Assembly (NCBI GenBank): GCA_001899765.1
Contig: MKWM01000011.1
Coordinates: 35,422 to 99,421 of the forward strand
Direction: 5' to 3'
Origin: Thiobacillus sp. 63-78
GTDB lineage: Bacteria > Pseudomonadota > Gammaproteobacteria > Burkholderiales > Thiobacillaceae
Length of the DNA stretch: 64,000 nt
Positions 22,172 through 30,831 of this stretch are shown in pieces. Within the stretch, counting starts at the first letter, position 1; each line of letters opens with the position of its first letter. A model generated the notes under the pieces. It searched no databases, was not told where the DNA came from, and saw only the letters and a program-made list of their open reading frames with translations. The position numbers and the translations under genes were made by a program.

Positions 22172-23227
22172 TCAAGCCGTCCCGGCCAGCGTGCTGTTCT
22201 CCATCACGAACCGGTATTTCACGTCGCCGCGGATCATCCGATCGTAGGCCTCGTTGATCTCGTCGGCACGGATCAGCTCGATGTCGGCGACGATGCCGCG
22301 ACCGGCGCAGAAATCCAGCATCTCCTGCGTCTCGGGAATTCCGCCGATCAGCGAGCCCGCGAGGCTGCGCCGCTTCGTGATCAGGTTGAACACGTTGGGC
22401 GAGGGGTGCGGGGTAGCCGGCGCGCCGACCAGGGCCATGGTGCCGTCGCGCTTGAGCAGCGCGAAGAAGGCATCGAGGTCATGCGGTGCGGCCACGGTAT
22501 TGAGGATGAAGTCGAGGCTCATGGCCTGCGCGGCCATCTCGTCGGGATTGCGCGACACCACGACCTCGCTCGCGCCCAGCGCCAGCGCCGCCTTGCGCTT
22601 GGATTCGGACGTGGTGAAGGCCACCACCTGCGCGCCCATGGCGTACGCCAGCTTGATGCCCATGTGACCCAGGCCGCCTATCCCTGCCACGCCCACCTTG
22701 TGGCCCGGCCCCACTTTCCAGTGGCGCAGCGGCGAGTACGTGGTGATGCCCGCGCACAGCAGCGGCGCCACGGCGGCCAGTTGTGCCGCCGGGTGGCGCA
22801 CGCGCAGCACGTAGCGTTCGTGTACCACGATCTGTTCCGAGTAGCCGCCCAGCGTGTGGCCAGGCGCGTCCGGTGTCGGACTGTTGTAGGTGCCGATCAT
22901 GTGATCGCAGTAGTTCTCCAGCCCTTCGTCACAGTCGGCGCAATGCTGGCAGCTGTCGACGATGCAACCGACGCCGACCAGCTCGCCCGGCTTGAAGTTC
23001 GATACGTGCGCACCTACCGCCGATACCTGGCCCACGATCTCGTGCCCCGGCACACAGGGGTACAGGGTGCCGGCCCATTCGGAGCGTACCTGGTGGATGT
23101 CGGAGTGGCACACGCCGCAATAGGCAATTTCGATCTGCACATCGTGCGCGCCCGGGGTGCGCCGGGTGATGTTCATCGATTCGAGGGTTTGGTCGCCCGC
23201 ACGGGCGCCATAGGCTTTGACTGTCAC
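22172..23227 (-). CDS. Zinc-dependent NAD(P) alcohol dehydrogenase, YahK/CAD type
   Basis: 351 aa from a GTG at 23227 preceded by GGAGAAACCT; the open frame upstream has no coding character. Catalytic zinc site: CGVCHSDIHQ and GHEIVG. Structural zinc cysteines: CQHCADCDEGLENYC. Nucleotide fold: GIGGLGHMGIKLAYAMG. The family reduces a broad range of aldehydes with NADPH. It lies downstream of the cupin and CMD genes on the same strand, with a 94-bp gap. Confidence 0.92.
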   Translation of the reverse strand: MTVKAYGARAGDQTLESMNITRRTPGAHDVQIEIAYCGVCHSDIHQVRSEWAGTLYPCVPGHEIVGQVSAVGAHVSNFKPGELVGVGCIVDSCQHCADCDEGLENYCDHMIGTYNSPTPDAPGHTLGGYSEQIVVHERYVLRVRHPAAQLAAVAPLLCAGITTYSPLRHWKVGPGHKVGVAGIGGLGHMGIKLAYAMGAQVVAFTTSESKRKAALALGASEVVVSRNPDEMAAQAMSLDFILNTVAAPHDLDAFFALLKRDGTMALVGAPATPHPSPNVFNLITKRRSLAGSLIGGIPETQEMLDFCAGRGIVADIELIRADEINEAYDRMIRGDVKYRFVMENSTLAGTA

Positions 23228-23321
23228 AGGTTTCTCCTTGAATGGGTCAGTGCGCCAGATGCTTGTCAACGATGCGTTGGGCGTCGGGTGGCGGGAATCG
23301 GGTTGACGGCCTGGATCCCGT

Positions 23322-24077
23322 TTATTTCCTGGATGCAGGCGTGGCCAGGTGCCGATCCAGTGCCTCGCTCGCGCGGCGCGCCATATCCTCATCCACACGC
23401 GTCGCCAGCACCTGCGTGAGCTGGCGCAGCTGCGCCGCCGTGAGGCCGATGTTCATGCTGATGCCCATGTGCGACTGCAATTGCGGCTCGGCGCCGGGCA
23501 ACGCCGACAGCATGCCCACAGTGGCCAGTTCGCGGCTTTGCCAATCGAGGTTGTCGCGCTCGAAGATGTCGCCGAACAGATGGGTTCGGAGATATTCATT
23601 GGCGACGGGTGCGAAATCGAACAACGGCCCCGCGACCGGCCCGCCTGCCAGCCGGGTCTGGTTGGCCGTGCCGGCGGCCAGCAGCGCATCGCCCTGCGGG
23701 ATGGGACGGTCGGGCGCGCGGCCGGGCGCGTCCTGGATGCCGCGCTGCTTGCGCGCTTCCAGCACTTTCATCAACTCGCCCAGCGCATTGAGACTGCGCG
23801 GAAAACCGGCATAGGCGTAGAGCTGCACCAGGATTTCGCGGGCGTCGCTGATCGTCAGGCCGGCGTCCAGTCCCTGATTCAATGCGGGGTTCAAGCGGGT
23901 GAGGTCGCCCGCGGCGGCCAGAGCCGCGATGGGCACGATGGCCTGCTGGCGGGCGCTGAGGGTGTCGAGCGCGCTGGGTGCCGTCGATCGGGAGGGGGCC
24001 ATGGGCTTGGTTTCCTGTGCGTGGGCTTCGAGACCGAGTGTGGCGACCAGGCTCAGAGCCAGGGCCAGATGCGTCAT
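23322..24077 (-). CDS. Exported carboxymuconolactone decarboxylase-like (AhpD-fold) protein
   Basis: 251 aa from the ATG at 24077. A signal peptide is visible ([20 protein letters not shown]). Two CMD repeats follow: [25 protein letters not shown] (given in part) and the [18 protein letters not shown] / [18 protein letters not shown] region. The usual CxxC of peroxidase-active AhpD proteins is absent, so peroxidase activity is unlikely. The start overlaps the cupin stop by 4 nt. Longer upstream frames only extend into the cupin gene out of frame. Confidence 0.85.
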   Translation of the reverse strand: MTHLALALSLVATLGLEAHAQETKPMAPSRSTAPSALDTLSARQQAIVPIAALAAAGDLTRLNPALNQGLDAGLTISDAREILVQLYAYAGFPRSLNALGELMKVLEARKQRGIQDAPGRAPDRPIPQGDALLAAGTANQTRLAGGPVAGPLFDFAPVANEYLRTHLFGDIFERDNLDWQSRELATVGMLSALPGAEPQLQSHMGISMNIGLTAAQLRQLTQVLATRVDEDMARRASEALDRHLATPASRK

Positions 24078-24481
24078 CTCGGCGGGCCGGCGAGATATTG
24101 CGCGTCGGAGACGTGTTCCATCCATTCGACGTTCCTGCCATCGAGCGCTTCCTGAATGGCGATGTGGGTCATGGCCGTGGTCGGTGAAGCGCCGTGCCAG
24201 TGTCGATGGTCTGGCGGGCACCAGATGACGTCGCCCGCACGGATCTCGACGATGGCTTCGCCCTCGCACTGCGTCCAGCCGCAGCCAGAGGTCACGACCA
24301 GCGTTTGCCCAAGCGGATGGGTGTGCCAGGCCGTGCGTGCGCCCGGCTCGAAGGTGACGGCCGCGCATGATACGCGGGCCGGCGCGGGCGGGTTGTTCAG
24401 CGGGTCAATGCGGACCGTGCCGGTGAACCATTCGGCCGGCCCTTTCATGGACGGTTGCGATCCGGCGCGTTTGAGTTCCAT
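24074..24481 (-). CDS. Cupin-domain protein
   Basis: 135 aa from the ATG at 24481, preceded by AAGGAA at 7 nt. The cupin core has the metal-binding motif [13 protein letters not shown] and the second motif [15 protein letters not shown]. Small cupins paired with CMD proteins and a YahK-type dehydrogenase recur in proteobacteria; the substrate is unknown. It is coupled to the CMD gene by an ATGA overlap. Confidence 0.87.
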   Translation of the reverse strand: MELKRAGSQPSMKGPAEWFTGTVRIDPLNNPPAPARVSCAAVTFEPGARTAWHTHPLGQTLVVTSGCGWTQCEGEAIVEIRAGDVIWCPPDHRHWHGASPTTAMTHIAIQEALDGRNVEWMEHVSDAQYLAGPPR

Positions 24482-24917
24482 AAACAGTTCCTTGTAATTT
24501 CCCGGTGGATCGGCGAGCCAGCGGCTCACGGGGCTATCTGCCCGTTGGCCGGGCGCGGCGGCTGGCGCTGAATGCGGGGTCAATGGAAATCATAGACGAG
24601 ATTTTTTATTCCGGCCGATCACGCTGCCCTCCAGATGGCGTCTGCCAAGGGCGCCGGGTGCCGGTCATTGAAGCCGGACAAGGCGTGAGGCCCCGTGGGA
24701 GAGGTGAATCACGCAGGGTATTTACATCGCCGTCATCGCGCTATCATTGACAGCGTCGATGGGCGAGCACGGGTCATCTCAGGGTCCGCGTCTCGCCGGG
24801 AGAACGCCCCCTTGATACATCGCCGCTCGTTGTGTCAACGTGGTGGCCATACATTGACTTGACCGCAGGCGTGTCGCGATAGACACGCAGTCCCATTCCC
24901 TGATGACTGGAGTTTTC
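24482..24917. other. Divergent intergenic region between the cupin and RcnB-like genes
   Basis: 436 bp. Holds the promoters of the cupin operon (minus) and the RcnB-like gene (plus). An exact inverted repeat lies at 24869-24888. TTGACT at 24854-24859 is a possible -35 for the plus-strand gene with no good -10. No ORF here has coding character. Confidence 0.5.
24869..24888. promoter_or_regulatory. Inverted repeat, possible operator
   Basis: Perfect 7-bp arms (GCGTGTC / GACACGC) around a 6-bp spacer, 29 bp upstream of the RcnB-like start and just after a TTGACT box. Such a position would suit a repressor. A hairpin in the leader is an alternative. Confidence 0.4.
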
Positions 24918-25403
24918 ATGCGCGCTTCCCTGTCAGGACACATCGTTCTTGCCCTGTTCGTGAGCAGCCTCGCCGCCAGCCCGGCCCTGGCCGACAAACC
25001 GGAGTGGGCCGGTCATGGCAAGCCGGACAAGGCCGCGAAAGGCGGGTACGACGGCGACCGCGGGGAGGCGCGTGGCGACGCCCGGGTAAACGTGTATTTC
25101 GGCGACCGCCAGCGCGCAGTCGTGCGCGAGTATTACGCGGACAGCTACAAGCGTGGGCATTGCCCGCCGGGGCTCGCGAAGAAACACAATGGCTGCATGC
25201 CGCCCGGCCAGGCCAAAAAATGGCAGCTCGGCCGGCCGTTGCCGCGCGACGTGGTGGTCTACGATCTGCCCTCGCGGGTCGTGGTGAGCCTTGGCGTGCC
25301 GCCTGCCGGCCACAAGTATGTGCGGGTGGCAGGCGACATCCTGATGATCGCGATCGGCACCCGTATCGTGGTCGATGCCATCGACGACCTGGGCGGCATG
25401 TAG
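24918..25403 (+). CDS. RcnB/CigR-like exported protein
   Basis: 161 aa from the ATG at 24918 with GGAG 5 nt upstream. A signal peptide ends near ASPALA. The mature part starts with a Lys/Gly-rich segment. Then come CPPGLAKKHNGCMPPGQAKKW, two cysteines in the pattern common to this family (the run shown is one residue beyond the motif core), and a C-terminal RcnB-like segment (VPPAGHKYVRVAGDILMIA). RcnB tunes nickel/cobalt export in E. coli; CigR-type relatives act otherwise, so metal homeostasis is only a possibility. A terminator follows. Confidence 0.78.
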   Translation: MRASLSGHIVLALFVSSLAASPALADKPEWAGHGKPDKAAKGGYDGDRGEARGDARVNVYFGDRQRAVVREYYADSYKRGHCPPGLAKKHNGCMPPGQAKKWQLGRPLPRDVVVYDLPSRVVVSLGVPPAGHKYVRVAGDILMIAIGTRIVVDAIDDLGGM

Positions 25404-25427
25404 GCGGATCGCGTATCGCGCGAACCG

Positions 25428-25454
25428 GGGTCAGGCAATGCCTGGCCCTGTTTT
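25428..25454 (+). terminator. Rho-independent terminator after the RcnB-like gene
   Basis: A 9-bp stem (GGGTCAGGC / GCCTGGCCC, one T-G wobble) with a 3-nt loop is followed by TG and TTTT. It begins 24 bp after the stop codon. Confidence 0.7.
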
Positions 25455-25474
25455 CCGGATGCCTGCGCGGGCGG

Positions 25475-26092
25475 TTACCGTTCGAGCCTGTCGAGGAAGG
25501 CCTGCAGGCCCGCGCGGGCGCCGCCGATCCAGGGCGCGCCGTGAGCGAACAGCAGGTGGTCGAATTCGCGTTCGCGCAGGTGTCTGCGGAAGGCCGTGCG
25601 CAGGCCGTGCTTGACGCCTTCCGGGTCGTCGCCCATGTAGGCGTCGGGCACGAAACCGAGCCGGCCCCGTTCGCGCACGAGGGCGTCGCCGAGGCTCAGG
25701 ATGCCGCCATGCAGCGGCAGATAGAGCGCGGTTTCCTCGGGACACAGCGCCGCGACCTTGAGGGCGAGCACGCTGCCGGGCAGGATCTTGCCGTGGCTGA
25801 AGCCCCGCACCTGTTCACCGTGGGTGAATTCGTGCAGGCCGTCCTTGTGGCACCAGACCCGCGCGCCGTAGCGTTCGGCAAAGCGGCCGCTGTGGCGGTA
25901 GTGGTGGCGGTTGGTCAGGTAGATGTGCCGCGGGACACCGTACGCGGCAAACCATTCAATGCCTTGAGCCGGAACGCGCGGATCGATCAGCACGGGCGGG
26001 TCGGTGGCGTTGATGTAACAGGAATGGACGTAGGTCTGGATGCCTTCGTGGAAGGTCTTCCAGTGGAACACGCCAGGCAGGATTTCCTTCAT
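25475..26092 (-). CDS. Metallo-beta-lactamase-fold-like hydrolase
   Basis: 205 aa. LPGVFHWKTFHEGIQTYVHS and VLIDPRVPAQGIEWF resemble the first strands of the MBL fold. The canonical HxHxDH is not present; the matching position reads LTNRHHYRHSGRF. Later histidines occur in LPLHGGILSLGDAL and LLFAHGAPWIGG. Family membership is likely, but metal binding and activity are uncertain. The start ATG at 26092 gives MKEILPGVFHW. Confidence 0.7.
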   Translation of the reverse strand: MKEILPGVFHWKTFHEGIQTYVHSCYINATDPPVLIDPRVPAQGIEWFAAYGVPRHIYLTNRHHYRHSGRFAERYGARVWCHKDGLHEFTHGEQVRGFSHGKILPGSVLALKVAALCPEETALYLPLHGGILSLGDALVRERGRLGFVPDAYMGDDPEGVKHGLRTAFRRHLREREFDHLLFAHGAPWIGGARAGLQAFLDRLER

Positions 26093-26116
26093 GGCGGAGC
26101 CGTTTTTCCGTACTGC

Positions 26117-26386
26117 CTATTTTTCCAGAAGATCATCGCGTTTCTGGAGGAACTCGTCGCGGCTGAGGTCGCCGCGCGCGTAGCTTTCCTTGAGGATGTC
26201 GAGAGGCGTTTTCTGTTCCGGCCGGATGTCGGGATTGCGCTTGTCGCGCGGCCTGAAAAACAGATATTTCAGCAGGGCGATGACAACGAGAAGGGGAATT
26301 CCCCACATCAGAAGCATCCACACGCCGCCGAACAGCATGCCGAATCCGTCATCGAACATCCAACCGTGAGTGTATGGGCCGTACAT
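26117..26386 (-). CDS. SHOCT-domain small membrane protein
   Basis: 89 aa from the ATG at 26386 (MYGPYTHGWMF). One membrane helix (WMLLMWGIPLLVVIALLKYLF) and a C-terminal SHOCT motif (PLDILKESYARGDLSRDEFL). Such short SHOCT proteins are common and usually of unknown function. The frame is open to 26461, but the added part is not conserved-looking and the region has no clear ribosome-binding site. Confidence 0.72.
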   Translation of the reverse strand: MYGPYTHGWMFDDGFGMLFGGVWMLLMWGIPLLVVIALLKYLFFRPRDKRNPDIRPEQKTPLDILKESYARGDLSRDEFLQKRDDLLEK

Positions 26387-26505
26387 GGCGTTCTTGGTCG
26401 TCTGGGTGGCAGGAAAAGCGGGCGATCCGGAAGCGGGCTTCAGCGCCGGCTGCCCACTCAATATAGTCGCGCAGAGCCCGAATACAAACGGTGCGGCCCC
26501 AGGCC

Positions 26506-26895
26506 CTAGCCGGGTGAGGGCGTGCCGGATGGATCGGCTTCGTCGGGGCGCCGTCCCAGCCGATAGGCGAGCGGCAGCACGACCACCGCGGCCAGCGTCG
26601 GCACCCAGTAGATCAGGTTGTCCGTGTAGCCGTCATAGCGGAGGTAGCGTTCGAATGCGACCAGCACCAGGTTGACAGCGAACAGCAGCAGGCCGGTGGC
26701 GAGCAGCCAGGGGCCGCGCAGGCTTTCGATGAACAGGCCATAGAGCAGGAAAGGCATCAGCACGGCCAGCAGGATGCCGGGTTCGAGCAGATAGGCGACA
26801 TGGTAGAAGGGAACGAGGGATGCGGCGGCGGCCAGGCCGAGTCCGAGCAGAATGATGAGACAGGCCGCCGGACGTGGATCACGAGAGGGGGTCAT
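26506..26895 (-). CDS. Integral membrane protein, unrecognised family
   Basis: 129 aa from the ATG at 26895, which has AAGGAGG 7 nt upstream. Four hydrophobic helices (CLIILLGLGLAAAASLVPFY, GILLAVLMPFLLYGLF, WLLATGLLLFAVNLVLVAF, WVPTLAAVVVLPLAYRL). No catalytic motif. I do not recognise the family. Confidence 0.7.
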   Translation of the reverse strand: MTPSRDPRPAACLIILLGLGLAAAASLVPFYHVAYLLEPGILLAVLMPFLLYGLFIESLRGPWLLATGLLLFAVNLVLVAFERYLRYDGYTDNLIYWVPTLAAVVVLPLAYRLGRRPDEADPSGTPSPG

Positions 26896-27065
26896 GACAG
26901 TCCTCCTTGGCATGCAAGTGGGACCGATTCGACCGCTCGGATCGGGACAGGGTTTCACCCTGTTGCCGGGAAATATGGCTGGACACGCATCGGTGCCCCA
27001 GGAGGCAGGTCTTCATTTGCCGGCCGCCTGTCGAACGACTGCGGCCGGCGAGGCAGTCGTGCGGG

Positions 27066-27608
27066 TCAGCCGCCCCAGGTCCGTACGCGCCCGACGTCCA
27101 GATGCACGAAGTCGGATGCGGGATAGTAGCCGACGCCGCCGCCTTGCAGTGCGAGGCCGGTCTTGCGCAGGTCGGCCAGCGCCACGCCGGGAATGCGGAT
27201 GTCGATGGCCTGGCCTTCCATGTGCAGGCTGTGTCTGGCGACGCCGGAGGAGCGTTCCGACAGCATGTGGTTGGTGGCGGGCGAGCGATAGCCGGAAATG
27301 ACCTGGAAGGGCTGGGCGGTGCCGAGCTGGGCCTTGACGCGGTCGAGCAGGTCCAGCAAGCGGGTGTCGATGGCAGCGACCTGGTCGGTGCGGTAGTCGC
27401 GCAGGACGTGATTGATTTCGGCGAGCGCATCCGGCACGTAGTCGCCCTGCACCCAGTAGGACAGGTCGAGGTTTTCGCCGGTGTGCAGGTTGTGGAAGCT
27501 CAGCCGGCGCTCGGGCGCAGCCAGCCATGCGCTGGCGGAGGCCGACAGCGGCATCGCGGCGGCCAGCAGGCCCAGTTTGAGAAATTTGCGGCGGCTGACG
27601 TGCTTCAT
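27066..27608 (-). CDS. DUF882/YcbK-like peptidase M15-fold protein with Tat-type signal
   Basis: 180 aa. The N-terminus has a twin-arginine signal (MKHVSRRKFLKLGLLAAAMP). The mature domain has SGYRSPATN, HSLHMEGQAIDIRIPG and FVHLDVG, which supply the His/Asp/His zinc ligands of the M15 (VanY/MepA-like) fold. Likely a murein endopeptidase or binding protein in the periplasm. Its ATG overlaps the stop of the L,D-transpeptidase gene by 4 nt. That pairing is common (YcbB/YcbK in E. coli) and supports a role in cell-wall remodelling. Confidence 0.9.
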   Translation of the reverse strand: MKHVSRRKFLKLGLLAAAMPLSASASAWLAAPERRLSFHNLHTGENLDLSYWVQGDYVPDALAEINHVLRDYRTDQVAAIDTRLLDLLDRVKAQLGTAQPFQVISGYRSPATNHMLSERSSGVARHSLHMEGQAIDIRIPGVALADLRKTGLALQGGGVGYYPASDFVHLDVGRVRTWGG

Positions 27609-28519
27609 GGCGGTCCTTTCGATCCGTTGCCTGGCAGGTGGCCCACTTCTTCGGCCAATCCATCCTGAGCGGCGATGACGGCGTCCACTTTAGGCCAATC
27701 GATGGACGGGCTCAAGCCGTGGGCTTCAGCCAGATCGCGCACGGTTCGCGCGGGGTCGATGCCCTGCTTGTAGATGTCGCGATGGACTTCGAGCAGGATG
27801 CGGCCGTCTTCGATCACCGCCAGCAAAACCGGCTGGTAAATGAGACGTCCGGGCGTTCCGACCCGCACCTGCTCAAAAAGTTCCGCAATATCATCGGGAT
27901 GCAGGCGAATGCAGCCATGGCTCTGGAAGTGATAGATACTCGCTGGCGCGATGGTGCCGTGGATGCCATACCCCCACAAATTCAGGCCGAGCCAGTGTCT
28001 GCCCAGGGGGTTGTCGGGGCCGGGCGGCACCTCCTCCAGCACGGTCTTTCCTTCGCGGCGCATTTCTTCCTGGATCGATTTGGGCACCAGCCAGGGCTTG
28101 TTTGTCTGCCGATTGACGATCCTGAAGTCGCCCTGCGGGGTGGGCCAGCTGGGCTTGCCCAGGCCGACGGGGTAGGCGGAAACCAGTTTGCCCTGGCTGA
28201 AGTTGAACAGCATGCGCTGCGGCAGATTGATGAGGAGGCCATCGTCGAGTACCGCCGGGACGATGTGGGGAGGATGGACGTGCAGCGGCTGGCCGGGATG
28301 GAGTCTGGCGTTGGCGGACAGGCCGTTCTGCCGCGCCAGCAGTTTGGGTTCCAGACCGAAGCGGGCGCCGATGGCGGTCAGGGAGTCGCCTTGCTTGACG
28401 CGATACTCGGTATCGGCGCCCGTCACGTCATGCGACAGCGGCGGCGGCTCCTGTGCCAGGGCCGCGAAGCTGAGTCCCGCCAGCAGGCACATGGCCATGC
28501 GGCGCGCGGTCGCGATCAT
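27605..28519 (-). CDS. LysM-containing L,D-transpeptidase (YkuD family)
   Basis: About 304 aa from the ATG at 28519. Signal peptide to about residue 22 (MAMCLLAGLSFAALA). LysM at ~38-82 (YRVKQGDSLTAIGARFGL). The YkuD catalytic domain carries GIHGTIAPASIYHFQSHGC, ending with the nucleophile C203 and IRL. It would form 3-3 peptidoglycan cross-links or attach envelope proteins. A GTG at 28639 would add 40 residues upstream of the signal and is less likely. Confidence 0.92.
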   Translation of the reverse strand: MIATARRMAMCLLAGLSFAALAQEPPPLSHDVTGADTEYRVKQGDSLTAIGARFGLEPKLLARQNGLSANARLHPGQPLHVHPPHIVPAVLDDGLLINLPQRMLFNFSQGKLVSAYPVGLGKPSWPTPQGDFRIVNRQTNKPWLVPKSIQEEMRREGKTVLEEVPPGPDNPLGRHWLGLNLWGYGIHGTIAPASIYHFQSHGCIRLHPDDIAELFEQVRVGTPGRLIYQPVLLAVIEDGRILLEVHRDIYKQGIDPARTVRDLAEAHGLSPSIDWPKVDAVIAAQDGLAEEVGHLPGNGSKGPP

Positions 28520-28648
28520 TCCGGACGGGCGCGCGGCGGCCGCAGCGAGGTTTTCAGCAAGGGCAGGCGGGTTCCCGGCATGGCCGCCGGGAACATGAGG
28601 CCGTGTGGGCACGGCCTCTCGACGGGTAGCGGAATTCACTGATTTCCA

Positions 28649-28915
28649 TCAATTGAGTTTTCTGGGCGTGGTGGGCCGCGGCGTCTGGACGTGAGTGTCC
28701 TTGTGACGGAAATTGATCCGGCCCTTGGTGAGATCGTAGGGCGACATCTCGATGGTGACCTTGTCGCCGGCGAGGATGCGGATGCGGTGTTTGCGCATTT
28801 TTCCAGAGGCGTAGGCAGTGATTTCGATGCCGTTGTCCAGGGTGACGCGAAAGCGGGTTTGCGGAAGGACTTCGTTGACGACGCCTTCCATTTCCACGAG
28901 CTCTTCTTTCGACAT
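28649..28915 (-). CDS. infA: Translation initiation factor IF-1
   Basis: 88 aa. A single OB fold: [20 protein letters not shown], then [32 protein letters not shown] (two pieces). The C-terminal tail ([15 protein letters not shown]) is longer than in the 72-aa ribosomal-cluster copy. A stand-alone, longer infA is typical of betaproteobacteria, which often carry a second copy near the spc operon. Not linked to ribosomal genes here. Confidence 0.93.
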   Translation of the reverse strand: MSKEELVEMEGVVNEVLPQTRFRVTLDNGIEITAYASGKMRKHRIRILAGDKVTIEMSPYDLTKGRINFRHKDTHVQTPRPTTPRKLN

Positions 28916-29205
28916 GGTGTGTCCTCAGAGTGGCCGGGACACGCTGAAACCGTGTGCCGGCATGGGTGAATAGGTGAAAGATCGCAGTGGGGGCTGCGGC
29001 AGCTGCACGCGAGTGCGCGCAATGTTGCCAATTGAGGAAAGCCGACAGAGTGCCCGCTGAGGGCAGGAGGAGACTGACCAAAAGACCAATTCGTCCGTTT
29101 AGTATGGCTGCCGGGGCTGATCTTGGCAAGGCGCGCGGCCGGTCTCCCCGGCTGGCTTGGGCTGCCGCCGGCAATCCGGGATGCGGCAGCCGCAAAAGCC
29201 GCCGT

Positions 29206-30306
29206 TTACTCCTGGCCGGGAGTTGGTGTGGCGGTTGGAGATTCGAGATAAAGGGTGCGAGCGGGGATGGCAATTTTTGCGCCGTGGGCTTCGATGATGG
29301 CGGCGATCTTCAGCAGCACATCCTGCTTGACTTCGTGGAATTGCACCCACACGACGGTTTTGGTGAAAGCGTAGACAAGGAAATCCAGCGACGACGCGGC
29401 GAACTGGTTGAAGTTGACGATCAGTACGGCATTGGTGTCGATCTCGGGGTGGGCCTGCAGCATGGCCTTCACGTCGGCAACGATGGCGGCCATTTTGTCG
29501 AGATCGACATAGCGGATGCCGATGGTTTCCTTGATGCGCCGATTGGTCATGCGGGTGGGGTTTTCCACCACGATGGTGGTGAACAGCGCGTTGGGCACAT
29601 AGATCGGGTTCTTGTTGAAGGCGCGTACGCGGGTATGGCGCCAACCGATGTATTCCACCGTGCCCTCGATCTGGTGGTCGGGCGAGCGGATCCATTCGCC
29701 CACGGTGAACGGCCGGTCCAGATAGATGGTGAGGCCGCCGAAGAAATTGGCCAGCATGTCCTTGGCGGCAAAGCCGACGGCGATGCCGCCGATGCCGCCG
29801 AAGGCCAGCACGCCGGATACGCTGAATCCGAGGTTCTGCATGATGGCCAGCACGGCCACAACGAAGACCGAGACCCGTCCCAGCTTGGACAGCGCATCGA
29901 CGGTGGTGGAATCGACGCTGCGTCCCGTTCTGGCGCGATGGGCCAGGATGTTGTGCGAAGCCTGACGGATCAGGCGCAGCAGGAACCACGCCAGCGCGGC
30001 GATGATGAGGGTATTGCGGGTGGGCAGCACGACATCGTGGACCGGGATACCGAGGTGCTGGTACACGATCCGGATGACATACGTCGCACCGGTCACCCAC
30101 AGGATGAGCGTGAGCGGTTTGCGCGTGGCCTTGACCAGGGCGTCGTCCCAGATGGTGGCGGTGCGCGCAGTGATTTTTTCGATGTGGCGCAGCAGATACC
30201 AGGCAGCGATATTGAACAGGATGACGATACCGACGACGGTCATCGCCTGCTGCATCCAGGAGGCCGCAAGGAAGGAGAAATCGAGTCGCTGTATCAAATC
30301 GTTCAT
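29206..30306 (-). CDS. Mechanosensitive ion channel, MscS family
   Basis: 366 aa. Five hydrophobic segments in the first ~185 residues. The pore-lining helix is VSGVLAFGGIGGIAVGFAAK with DMLANFFGGL after it, then the MscS beta domain (PFTVGEWIR, GTVEYIGWRHTRVRAFNKN, YVPNALF). Larger than E. coli MscS, closer to YnaI/YbdG-size members. Releases solutes upon hypo-osmotic shock. No partner genes nearby. Confidence 0.92.
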   Translation of the reverse strand: MNDLIQRLDFSFLAASWMQQAMTVVGIVILFNIAAWYLLRHIEKITARTATIWDDALVKATRKPLTLILWVTGATYVIRIVYQHLGIPVHDVVLPTRNTLIIAALAWFLLRLIRQASHNILAHRARTGRSVDSTTVDALSKLGRVSVFVVAVLAIMQNLGFSVSGVLAFGGIGGIAVGFAAKDMLANFFGGLTIYLDRPFTVGEWIRSPDHQIEGTVEYIGWRHTRVRAFNKNPIYVPNALFTTIVVENPTRMTNRRIKETIGIRYVDLDKMAAIVADVKAMLQAHPEIDTNAVLIVNFNQFAASSLDFLVYAFTKTVVWVQFHEVKQDVLLKIAAIIEAHGAKIAIPARTLYLESPTATPTPGQE

Positions 30307-30449
30307 GTCAGGATGCGAGACGGAGGGAGGGGGCGTCGAAGCGCGGGCGTCCGGGAGATTTTAAGCCGAGTCCTGCCCGCATCCGCGCTTCACGTTATGT
30401 TCAGTCGGTTCTATCCTGAAAGGATTCGGATTTCACGCAGGGACTTGTC

Positions 30450-30719
30450 ATGAGTCATAAACACGAGAATTTGCTGAGAATGGTTTTTGAAGGGCCGGTG
30501 AGCGGCAACGTGCATTGGCGCGAGGTGGAAGCGATGCTGACGCATCTGGGCGCACGCGTGGACCCGCATCACGGCGCGAGTTTCCGCGTGGTGCTGAACG
30601 GTGTGGAGGGCTTTCTGCATCATCCGCATCACAGCAATACCTGCACCAAACAGGAGCTGCGGCATATCCGCGATTATCTGGAATCGGCGGGTGTGGGCCT
30701 GCCGCAGAACCCGACTTGA
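30450..30719 (+). CDS. HicA-like toxin family protein, no HicB nearby
   Basis: 89 aa. HWREVEAMLTHLGARVDPHHG, FRVVLNGVEGFLHHPHHSNT and ELRHIRDYLESAGV follow the HicA dsRBD-like pattern. In true HicA toxins the catalytic histidine lies in a G-S-H-H motif; here GASFRVVLNG replaces it. No HicB antitoxin gene is adjacent, so this may be a non-toxic stand-alone homologue. An AGGGA lies upstream of the ATG. Confidence 0.68.
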   Translation: MSHKHENLLRMVFEGPVSGNVHWREVEAMLTHLGARVDPHHGASFRVVLNGVEGFLHHPHHSNTCTKQELRHIRDYLESAGVGLPQNPT

Positions 30720-30763
30720 GCGGGAGGATGGACCGTCTGGTTTTCCTTCTGGAAGGATAACGT

Positions 30764-30791
30764 TTGCATAAGAGCCGCTTGTATCTATAGT
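30764..30791 (+). promoter_or_regulatory. Candidate sigma-70 promoter of the formate dehydrogenase operon
   Basis: TTGCAT (30764-30769) and TATAGT (30786-30791) with 16-bp spacing, 41 bp before the fdnG ATG. The spacing and both hexamers are reasonable. I checked for a sigma-54 (GG-N10-GC) element because fdhF uses one in E. coli, and found none with correct spacing. Confidence 0.4.
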
Positions 30792-30831
30792 TTGTCCATG
30801 CGTGTCTGATACATGCCTATGGAGGACTGAG

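Noticed and set aside
30721..30831. Sigma-54 promoter before fdnG
   Set aside because: GG and GC elements exist around TGGAAGGATAACGTTTGC, but their spacing is 9 or 13, not 10. A sigma-70-type pair fits better.
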